Shown here in pieces: positions 53,965 through 61,848 of a stretch of 64,000 nucleotides of DNA. Source of the stretch: Salinicoccus sp. Bachu38 (GTDB taxonomy: Bacteria; Bacillota; Bacilli; Staphylococcales; Salinicoccaceae); assembly GCF_038561955.2 (NCBI RefSeq), contig NZ_CP138333.2, positions 1,550,001 to 1,614,000 of the forward strand, written 5' to 3'. The position numbers were made by a program, and so were the translations under genes. Below the pieces are notes generated by a model. That model ran no database searches, was not told the DNA's origin, and saw only the letters and a list, made by a program, of their open reading frames with translations. Numbering within the stretch: position 1 is the first letter of the stretch; each line of letters begins with the position of its first letter.

Positions 53965-54242
53965 CCTATCCAATCTATATCAATCGTCTCCACCGGAGTG
54001 CCTGTGACATATGAATAGAGATAATATATGAGCAGTGCCACAAGGGGCAGAAATACGAATATGAACAGAAACACTTTCAGGAATTTCGTAAAGACGCGAT
54101 AAAGCAACCCGAGGACGACCAACGTGATGGCAGTGACCGCCACAGATTGGAAACTGTAGCCGATGTCTGCCAGATCAAGGTAGTTGAGTCCGTATATGAC
54201 GAAAAATGAGAGCGCAATAATTAGTATCAATCTGATGAACAT
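53943..54242 (-). CDS. Small membrane protein, unknown
   Basis: A 99-residue protein with three hydrophobic helices (about 3-21, 31-48, 54-78) and a short polar tail. The last codons are made of the terminator hairpin. It lies 25 bases after the MFS gene and may be cotranscribed with it. No family recognised. Confidence 0.65.
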   Translation of the reverse strand: MFIRLILIIALSFFVIYGLNYLDLADIGYSFQSVAVTAITLVVLGLLYRVFTKFLKVFLFIFVFLPLVALLIYYLYSYVTGTPVETIDIDWIGKGTQWF

Positions 54243-54267
54243 TTGACCTCACACCCTTTTTACTGGC

Positions 54268-55413
54268 TTATTGGTATGTCTGCTCCGGTTCTTTGACGAA
54301 TATCGCACATACAAGTCCCAGCGCAATGATGAATACGCTGAGCCATGGTGCATACCCGATGTCGAACTGGCTGATGTAGATGCCGCCGATGACGGCGCCG
54401 ATGCCGATGCCGAGGTTGAGCCCGGACATGTTCCAGCTGAAGACGACAGCTGCAGAACCCTGCACATTCTCGACCAGGCCGCTTTGGACTGCCGGGCTTG
54501 TACTCCACTGGAAGAGACTCCAGAGGAAGAGGTTGATATAGAACAGCGCCGGAATTCCATATATCAGCGGCATGATCGCCATTGATACGATGAACAGCGA
54601 CAGCATGATCATCAACGTCCGCCTTGTACCGATCCTATCGACCAGGTTGCCGCCGAGGATGGTCCCGAGCATGCCGCCTACACCGGCAATCAACAGTGCA
54701 ATGGAGACATTTTCTATGCTGTAGCCGTTGGTTGTCATGAGCGGCGAAATATAGCCGAGCACAATATAGTTTCCGATCAGTACAGACATCGTCACCCCTA
54801 TGTAGAGTACGATGTTCCTCTTGTCCAGTATCTTGTCCGGAACGGGATCACCCAGATCCTCGCCCCTTTTATTCGGAGCCAGAGCAATGATGCCTAATCC
54901 TACTATAACCGCAATGGCAATGACAAGCCAGAAAATGATTCGCCAGCCGAACTGCTGACCGATGATCGTGCCGATCGGAATGCCGAAGACATTCGCTGCA
55001 CTGAAGCCCATATAGACCAGTGCAATCATGCGTCCGCGTATGGCCGGCTCTGAAAGCAGCACAGTCATATCCATGATCTTGACGATGAAGACTGCTGCTG
55101 CAAGCGCTGTAATGACCCGTCCCAACGCCAGCATCATGAATGTGCTGGACAGTCCGAAGATTATATTCCCAAGGACGAAGACAACCAGGGAAACAAGAAT
55201 GACGGGTTTCGGCCTTAATTTTTCAGTCGCTTTGACGAGTATGGGGCCAAAAACCGCAAAACTCACTGCATATACTGTAATCAGCTGTCCTGTCAGGGCA
55301 TTTGAAATACCAAGATCCGAACTCATCAGTTCCAATATGCCTGAAATGATGAGTTCCATCATGCCCAGAAGAAAGACGCCGACAGTAAATGTTATTAATA
55401 ATTTTCTGTTCAT
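54268..55413 (-). CDS. MFS transporter, AraJ/YdhL-like
   Basis: A 381-residue, 12-helix major-facilitator exporter of the DHA1 family that includes sugar-efflux and drug-efflux proteins. Helix-2/3 motif D-like and the loop motif A region GRVITALAAAVF, and ALVYMGFSAANVFGIPIGT near 125-145, are typical; LGGNLVDRIGTRRTL is the second-half copy of motif A. Substrate unknown. ATG at 55413 has AGGTGATT before it. It is divergent from the lipoprotein gene at 55509. Confidence 0.88.
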   Translation of the reverse strand: MNRKLLITFTVGVFLLGMMELIISGILELMSSDLGISNALTGQLITVYAVSFAVFGPILVKATEKLRPKPVILVSLVVFVLGNIIFGLSSTFMMLALGRVITALAAAVFIVKIMDMTVLLSEPAIRGRMIALVYMGFSAANVFGIPIGTIIGQQFGWRIIFWLVIAIAVIVGLGIIALAPNKRGEDLGDPVPDKILDKRNIVLYIGVTMSVLIGNYIVLGYISPLMTTNGYSIENVSIALLIAGVGGMLGTILGGNLVDRIGTRRTLMIMLSLFIVSMAIMPLIYGIPALFYINLFLWSLFQWSTSPAVQSGLVENVQGSAAVVFSWNMSGLNLGIGIGAVIGGIYISQFDIGYAPWLSVFIIALGLVCAIFVKEPEQTYQ

Positions 55414-55508
55414 TATAATCACCTATTCAAAAAGTCAACCTGGCTATTATACAACATAACACGGTCCAATCAAACCAATACATGTTAAAATGTATTGGAG
55501 GTGGTATT

Positions 55509-56003
55509 ATGAGAAAATTTCTCCCGTTGTTGATATTTCTGCTTCTCGCAGGGTGTACACAGGCTGATCAGGATGCGCTGGATGAACTATACGAGGCTTT
55601 TGAAAGGAATCATAATGAACTTGAAAATGAATTTTCCGATATGCTCAGTGAGATGGAAGACGGCGGTGACCGGGAAGCCCAACTCAAGATGATATATGAT
55701 GAGATGCTTCCAAGAATTGAAGATTTCAGAAGGACCATCCATAACTATTCGGTCACCGGAACAGAACACGAGCAGCTTAAGGAAGAGATGCTCACCTATA
55801 TCGATTCCCTGGAAACACTGGTCGAATTGAATGGGGAATTCAACCGTACAGTCATCAGCTACAATCCGCTTGGAGACACTGAATTCAAAGAGGAAGTCGA
55901 TGACCTCCTTGCTGAAATAGAATCTCAGGAGAATCAGGTGGAGGAACGCCATAGCCAGATCCAGGAAAAATACGAATCACTGACTTCAGATGAAAGCTCA
56001 TAA
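55509..56003 (+). CDS. Coiled-coil lipoprotein, unknown
   Basis: A 164-residue secreted lipoprotein. The signal helix ends in the lipobox LLAGC, so Cys16 would be lipidated. The rest is highly charged and helical with heptad repeats (DALDELYEAFERNHNELE, EEVDDLLAEIESQENQVEE), suggesting an extended coiled coil outside the membrane. YkyA-like lipoproteins look similar, but the match is not certain. GGAGGTGG precedes the ATG at 55509. The 3' end leads directly into the large nested hairpin. Confidence 0.75.
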   Translation: MRKFLPLLIFLLLAGCTQADQDALDELYEAFERNHNELENEFSDMLSEMEDGGDREAQLKMIYDEMLPRIEDFRRTIHNYSVTGTEHEQLKEEMLTYIDSLETLVELNGEFNRTVISYNPLGDTEFKEEVDDLLAEIESQENQVEERHSQIQEKYESLTSDESS

Positions 56004-56090
56004 AAAGACTTGTCCTAGGAGGTGGTTACCCCTAAAAGTTAGATTTACAACTCTAACTTTTGGGGGTCGGTACCGGACAAGTCTTTTTTT
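56002..56090. terminator. Large nested hairpin between lipoprotein and dipeptidase
   Basis: Outer stem AAAAAGACTTGTCC (56002-56015) with GGACAAGTCTTTTT (56075-56088); inner stem CCCCTAAAAGTTAGA (56029-56043) with its complement (56052-56066), loop 8 bases. The right half encodes the last 15 codons of the dipeptidase, whose stop is in the inner loop. T-run follows on both strands. Confidence 0.8.
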
Positions 56091-57028
56091 ACGAACTTTT
56101 CTTTGAAGTTCAGATGTGTGATTCTTTCGGTGAATGCCTCTCCGTAGTTCTGGACAAGCGCCTCTACAAGATTCTGATAATCGCCTGCATCCTCGAGCCC
56201 ACCTACATATGATCCGATGCCATCAAAATCCGATCCGAGTCCGATGGCGTGTTCTCCCCCAAGCTCGATGATGCGATCTATGTGAGGGAAAAGATCTTCT
56301 ATGCCGGGATTCCCTTTTTTAATGAATGGCGGATTGAATACGATGTTCACCATGCCGCCTTTGTCAATCAGCGCCCTGATCTGCTCATCGTAGAGATTCC
56401 TTCGATGGTCGAATACACCTCTTGCATTGGAATGTGTTGCAATGACACGGTCGGCATTTCCAATCACATCATCCACCCCTTCCGGATTCAGGTGGCTGAC
56501 ATCGACGAGGATATCATGACTGTTGCAGCACTCTACAAGCTCAAGACCGAATTTGGACAGTCCGGCACCCCTCTGCTCTCCAACCCCGTCAGCAGCAAGA
56601 TTGGTATCGTTCCATGTCAGGCCGACAGATAGTACACCCAGCCTGAAGAGGGTCCGCAGCTTCATCAGATCGTTGCCTACAGCATCTGCACCTTCAAGCG
56701 CAAGCACCGCCCCGATCTCCCCCTCTTCCAAACGATCGATCTCCTCGAAGTTCCTGATATGCACAAATCCCTCCTCGGCCAGCACTTCATTGTAGAAACA
56801 ATCCACCTGTTCGAGTGCATGCTGCCATTTCTCATTATCCGGCAGCATCGGTGGGATGAAGATGGCAAAGAATTGGACCTTGACGCCACCCTTCCTCAGC
56901 TTCTCAGCACTTGTGTCGAGGTTCTCACCATCCTTGAAATCCAGGACGCGTTCCCGACTTCGGTAGCTCTCCCTGTAATCGGATTGAAGTTTCAGCAGTG
57001 CATCACAATGTGTATCGATGATTTCCAT
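56045..57028 (-). CDS. Membrane dipeptidase (M19 renal dipeptidase family)
   Basis: A 327-residue zinc dipeptidase. Metal ligands: IIDTHCDALLKL (HxD near 6-8), LEGADAVG (Glu near 109), VDVSHLNPEG and IATHSNARGVFDHRRNL (His pair), and LGSDFDGIG. This cytoplasmic M19 form has no signal peptide and splits dipeptides, including D-containing ones. GGAGGAG precedes the ATG at 57028; the longer reading frame to 57082 has no site. Its C-terminal codons fall in the large hairpin. Confidence 0.92.
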   Translation of the reverse strand: MEIIDTHCDALLKLQSDYRESYRSRERVLDFKDGENLDTSAEKLRKGGVKVQFFAIFIPPMLPDNEKWQHALEQVDCFYNEVLAEEGFVHIRNFEEIDRLEEGEIGAVLALEGADAVGNDLMKLRTLFRLGVLSVGLTWNDTNLAADGVGEQRGAGLSKFGLELVECCNSHDILVDVSHLNPEGVDDVIGNADRVIATHSNARGVFDHRRNLYDEQIRALIDKGGMVNIVFNPPFIKKGNPGIEDLFPHIDRIIELGGEHAIGLGSDFDGIGSYVGGLEDAGDYQNLVEALVQNYGEAFTERITHLNFKEKFVKKDLSGTDPQKLEL

Positions 57029-57139
57029 TCCATCTCCTCCTTTTCTGCGAGTATAACAATAATCATGAATATCTTGAATCAATATGGAAAGAATTAGATT
57101 GCATAACTATTAATAGTTGTATAAAATAAATTCAGTATG

Positions 57140-57153
57140 TGAAAACGTTTTCT
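57140..57153. promoter_or_regulatory. CcpA cre site upstream of the YjiH gene
   Basis: TGAAAACGTTTTCT matches the core consensus TGNAANCGNWNNCW exactly. It lies 14 bases upstream of the -35 of the yjiH promoter, the place where CcpA can activate (as with ackA and pta) or interfere. Confidence 0.7.
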
Positions 57154-57166
57154 TTGTTTTTTGAGA

Positions 57167-57194
57167 TTTACAAGTTTGAATTGACATGTATAAT
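57167..57194 (+). promoter_or_regulatory. Promoter of the YjiH gene
   Basis: -35 TTTACA (57167-57172), 16-base spacer, -10 TATAAT (57189-57194), 22 bases before the ATG. Confidence 0.65.
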
Positions 57195-57216
57195 TATTTA
57201 ATAAGGAGGCTTTATT

Positions 57217-58545
57217 ATGCATAAACGTGCAACTTTATTTAAATTTATCATTCCTTCACTAATCGGGGCACTCATGTTCCTTTTCCCTCTGAATATTGAT
57301 GGGGAGACGACGATACCCGTCGCATATCTTGCAAATGCACTCAATGAACTGCTGGGCTATGACAATGTTGTTCTCATCGTTGTGATATTGATAAACATTT
57401 CCGCCCTGCTGACCGTCCTTTTCAGCTGGGTGGTCAATCCGGGTTACGAATTTCTCAGAAACCTGTTCCGGATGAATGCAATATGGGTCATCCTGCGCGT
57501 GCTGGGTGCAGTGTTCTCACTGATGGCATACTTCGTCTTCGGCCCTGAATTCATAAACTCCGAAGTCACCGGTGGACTGATGCTCTATGATCTCCTGCCG
57601 ACACTGTTTGCCATATTCCTGTTTGCCGGAATACTGCTGCCGCTTCTGCTCAACTATGGCCTGCTCGAATTCATCGGTACCATGTTCGCCAAAATCATGC
57701 GCCCACTGTTCACCCTGCCGGGCCGTTCCACAGTGGATAACCTGGCATCTTGGGTTGGAGATGGCACGGTCGGCGTCCTGCTGACGAGCAAGCAGTATGA
57801 GAACGGCTACTACTCCAAGAGGGAAGCTGCGGTCATTGCGACAACTTTCTCTGTAGTGTCCATCACGTTCTCCATCGTTATACTCGATCTGATCGGCCTG
57901 ATGGACCGTTTCTTCCTGTTCTACATGACCATCATCATTGCAGGCATCATCGCTGCATTGATCATGCCGAGGATTCCGCCATTATCCCGCATTAAGGATG
58001 ACTATTATGTAGAGGGGAAATCCATAGACGAAACCGTCCCTTCAGGGTACAACCCACTCTCATGGGGCTACAAGAAGGCACTTGACAGGGCAGACGAAGC
58101 TGAAGGATTCGGTGGTTTTCTGAAAGATGGCGTGAAAACGGTCGGAGATATGTGGTTTGCGGTACTGCCGATTGTCATGGCCATCGGTACTCTCGGCACG
58201 ATATTTGCCGAGTATACACCAGTGTTCACATGGATCGGCGCACCTTTCGTTCCGATTCTGGAACTGATGAATGTGCCGGAAGCACAGGCTGCTTCGGAAT
58301 CGCTATTCATCGGATTCACCGATATGTTCCTTCCGGCCATATTGATCGAAGGGGTCTCTTCCGATATGACCCGATTCATCATCGGTACACTGAGCATCAC
58401 GCAGCTCATCTACCTTTCCGAAGTCGGTGGTGTCATACTCGGTTCCAAAATACCGGTCGGAATCGGAAAGCTGTTCATCATCTTCCTGCTCCGTACCGCA
58501 ATTACACTGCCGGTCATCGTAGTGATTGCCCATATATTCTTTTAA
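57217..58545 (+). CDS. YjiH-family membrane protein (nucleoside-gate domain)
   Basis: A 442-residue integral membrane protein with about ten helices and the gate-domain pairs of the nucleoside recognition family. Family signatures: PLFTLPGRSTVDNLASWVGDGTVGVLLTSKQYENG near 170-205 and FTDMFLPAILIEGV near 370. YjiH relatives are found beside dipeptidases and amino-acid genes; substrate is unknown, and here the neighbour is also a dipeptidase on the other strand. Excellent AAGGAGG ribosome site. Probable CcpA control through the cre at 57140. Confidence 0.85.
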   Translation: MHKRATLFKFIIPSLIGALMFLFPLNIDGETTIPVAYLANALNELLGYDNVVLIVVILINISALLTVLFSWVVNPGYEFLRNLFRMNAIWVILRVLGAVFSLMAYFVFGPEFINSEVTGGLMLYDLLPTLFAIFLFAGILLPLLLNYGLLEFIGTMFAKIMRPLFTLPGRSTVDNLASWVGDGTVGVLLTSKQYENGYYSKREAAVIATTFSVVSITFSIVILDLIGLMDRFFLFYMTIIIAGIIAALIMPRIPPLSRIKDDYYVEGKSIDETVPSGYNPLSWGYKKALDRADEAEGFGGFLKDGVKTVGDMWFAVLPIVMAIGTLGTIFAEYTPVFTWIGAPFVPILELMNVPEAQAASESLFIGFTDMFLPAILIEGVSSDMTRFIIGTLSITQLIYLSEVGGVILGSKIPVGIGKLFIIFLLRTAITLPVIVVIAHIFF

Positions 58546-58553
58546 GGATGCAA

Positions 58554-58595
58554 AAAAGCTTCCGGGTTCAAATCAATTTGAATCCGGAAGCTTTT
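58554..58595. terminator. Bidirectional terminator between YjiH and TPM genes
   Basis: Twenty-bp inverted repeat (AAAAGCTTCCGG... with one mismatch) around a two-base centre, with T- and A-tracts on either side. Confidence 0.9.
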
Positions 58596-58610
58596 CTATT
58601 ATATGAAGTT

Positions 58611-59480
58611 TTAGAAGCCACGTCCAGCACCGCCACCGCCACCGGAGCCGCCGCCGAATCCACCGAAGCCGCCACCACCAAAACCGCCGCCGCGTCCACC
58701 GCCGCCGGATGGTGGAAAGAATACTACAGGCCCCCGTCTGCGTCCGCGACGACCGCCACCTCTTGGGGGCTTGCCGCCGCCACCCATGAGCTTGAACAGC
58801 AGATAGATGACGACCATCGCGAAGATGAGTCTGAAGATGGATCCCCCTGTGCCGAGACCCTGTCCGTCTCCTGCACCCATGCTGGTGTCTGCTTCAGGCG
58901 TCTCCCGGGTGAACTCACCCTCTTCATATCCATATGCCTCGAGCGATTCCTGATAGAGTGCCTGATAGAGGTTCGAGAGGCCCTGCTCATAATTTGAGGC
59001 GGCAGCTTCAGAGCCATCCTCCGCTTCAGCCGCCGCGACGAAATGCTCCATGGCGACTTCATCGATGATCCTGCCGATTTTCGCGTCGTTCAGATAGCCT
59101 TCGATGCCATAGCCGACCTGGACCTCGACACCCCGGTTGTTGTATTCATTGCCGTTGTCCAGGTTAAGGAGAATCACAATGCCATTGTCATCCTCCTGTT
59201 TGCCGACGCCATATTCACGCAGCGCCTTGAGTGCGTAATCCTGTCTATGCTCCTGCCCGGTCGATGGCATGGTGAGCAGCAGCATTTCAACGCCTGTGCC
59301 CTCTTCCAGATGCGTCCCCATCTGATTGAGCTCCTCAATCGTCGCTTCGCTCAGCACTTCTGCGTTATCCTGGATGAAATAGTGGGAAGTGTCGAGAGAC
59401 GGAAGAGACACCCGTGCCTCAGCAGGGAGACTGGAAAATACAAACATGAGCAGCATGAGCACAACCAGGCGTTTCATCAT
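58611..59480 (-). CDS. TPM-domain (YgcG family) secreted protein
   Basis: A 289-residue protein with a signal peptide (about 1-22), a TPM domain (about 30-165; FIQDNAEVLSEATIEELN, ALREYGVGKQEDDNGIVILL), one membrane helix (about 217-235, IFRLIFAMVVIYLLFKLM), then a tail of about 50 residues made almost wholly of Gly with Phe, Arg and Pro. Such proteins pair with LemA and are linked to membrane or photosystem-repair-like functions; the bacterial role is unknown. The ATGA overlap with lemA shows coupling. Confidence 0.9.
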   Translation of the reverse strand: MMKRLVVLMLLMFVFSSLPAEARVSLPSLDTSHYFIQDNAEVLSEATIEELNQMGTHLEEGTGVEMLLLTMPSTGQEHRQDYALKALREYGVGKQEDDNGIVILLNLDNGNEYNNRGVEVQVGYGIEGYLNDAKIGRIIDEVAMEHFVAAAEAEDGSEAAASNYEQGLSNLYQALYQESLEAYGYEEGEFTRETPEADTSMGAGDGQGLGTGGSIFRLIFAMVVIYLLFKLMGGGGKPPRGGGRRGRRRGPVVFFPPSGGGGRGGGFGGGGFGGFGGGSGGGGGAGRGF

Positions 59481-60061
59481 TCTTCATCCTGTTCGGTGTT
59501 GAATTCAACTTCCGGAACATCCCTGCTCGACTCATCCGCTTCGAAATACGGTTTTTCATCGAAACCGAACAGTCCGGCCACCATATTGCCCGGGAAGGTC
59601 CTCGTGTTCCTGTTGTATTCCTGTACAGCCGTATTATAATCCTGGCGGGCGACCGCAATGCGGTTTTCAGCCCCTGCGAGTTCATCGCGGAGACCTGTGA
59701 ACTGCTCGCTCGCCTGGAGGTCCGGATAATTTTCCGATATGGCCAGCAGCCTTGATAAAGCCGAACGCACTTCGTTGTCTGCCTCAGCCATCTCTTCCAC
59801 ATTCTGTGCACCGGACAGCCGGCTTCTCGCCTCGGCGATGTCCGTGAAGATTTCCTCTTCATGGGAAGCATACCCCTGAACTGTGCTCACAAGGTTCGGA
59901 ATCAGGTCTCCCCTTCTCTGCAGCTGCGTTTCAATCTGGGATTCCTTCTGGTTCACTTCCTCCTCAAGATTGACGAACTGATTATATTTCGGCGCAAATA
60001 TGATTGCCAGAATAATGAAGAATCCAACAATGACGCCCAATGGAATAAGTATTTTTCTCAT
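59477..60061 (-). CDS. lemA: LemA family protein
   Basis: A 194-residue protein with one N-terminal membrane helix (about 3-24, ILIPLGVIVGFFIILAIIF) and an extracellular helical bundle with YNQFVNLEEEVNQKESQIETQLQRRGDLIPNLV and ENYPDLQASEQFTGLRDELAGAENRIAVARQDYN, both classic LemA blocks. The ATG at 60061 follows AGGAG; a longer frame to 60082 is less likely. It overlaps the TPM gene by four bases; together they form a two-gene operon common in many bacteria. Confidence 0.94.
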   Translation of the reverse strand: MRKILIPLGVIVGFFIILAIIFAPKYNQFVNLEEEVNQKESQIETQLQRRGDLIPNLVSTVQGYASHEEEIFTDIAEARSRLSGAQNVEEMAEADNEVRSALSRLLAISENYPDLQASEQFTGLRDELAGAENRIAVARQDYNTAVQEYNRNTRTFPGNMVAGLFGFDEKPYFEADESSRDVPEVEFNTEQDEE

Positions 60062-60142
60062 TTTTCTTCTCCTGTTCTGCACTTTGTTATATCTTTATCT
60101 TACCATTAATCATATCATTTCAAACCTTGATGCATGACAAAT

Positions 60143-60167
60143 GGGACCGGTGCAGTGCACCAGTCCC
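60143..60167 (-). terminator. Terminator of tyrS
   Basis: GGGACTGGTGCAC / GTGCACCGGTCCC-type stem (minus strand, nearly perfect), followed by a weak T-tract ATTTGTC, just after the tyrS stop. Confidence 0.6.
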
Positions 60168-60172
60168 AACTG

Positions 60173-61462
<1,290 letters not shown>

Positions 61463-61474
61463 TTACAAATTAAA

Positions 61475-61502
61475 AAGCACCCTTACAAGAGTAAGGGTGC
61501 TT
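61475..61502 (-). terminator. T-box intrinsic terminator of tyrS
   Basis: Perfect 12-bp stem AAGCACCCTTAC / GTAAGGGTGCTT, four-base loop, then TTTTTAATTT on the minus strand. It competes with the antiterminator containing the T-box sequence. Confidence 0.93.
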
Positions 61503-61670
61503 GAGTACACGGTACCACCATACAGTTTCACTTTATGGGCAGGAACGTCCACCCCGACGATCGAATGTCTGATGCAGTGTATTCGTTGGACGCGTGCACT
61601 GATTTCCACCCACCATCAGCTCTCTGGATTCCGCCAAACCAACTACTTGTCTGCGATTCGAATAATATCA
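61503..61670 (-). promoter_or_regulatory. Tyrosine T-box riboswitch of tyrS
   Basis: Read on the minus strand: stem I start with the AGTA S-turn (GACAAGTAG), AG bulge CAGAGAGC, apical GGTGGAAA, then a specifier loop GAATACAC with codon TAC (Tyr) at 61579-61581. The T-box TGGTGGTACCGTG is at 61508-61520. Uncharged tRNA-Tyr would pair with both and permit read-through. Confidence 0.92.
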
Positions 61671-61680
61671 ATTTATAGGA

Positions 61681-61709
61681 ATGATATATTCTTGTCAGGA
61701 AAAAGTCAA
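61681..61709 (-). promoter_or_regulatory. Promoter of the tyrS T-box transcript
   Basis: Minus strand -35 TTGACT (61704-61709), 17-base spacer, -10 TATCAT (61681-61686), about 10 bases before the T-box stem I. Confidence 0.75.
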
Positions 61710-61783
61710 GGGCCTACCCTTTCACACAGGCAGAAACTCCTATGGGCCCAGCGTTTATATCCGACTGGTACAGGACCCCATAA
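61700..61783 (-). ncRNA. Candidate small structured RNA upstream of tyrS
   Basis: On the minus strand: a hairpin TATGGG ... CCCATA (61741-61782) with inner CCAG/CTGG, then AAGGG-TAGG-CCCTT (61708-61721) followed by GACTTTTT. It would be transcribed from a possible promoter near 61820-61849 and end at the terminator-like hairpin just before the tyrS promoter. No known family was recognised. Confidence 0.3.
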
Positions 61784-61848
61784 TCATCTTTTATCACTAA
61801 CTCTCTTTGTTTTTTCTGTGTTATAATGACCGAGGATAGGAGGTAGCA

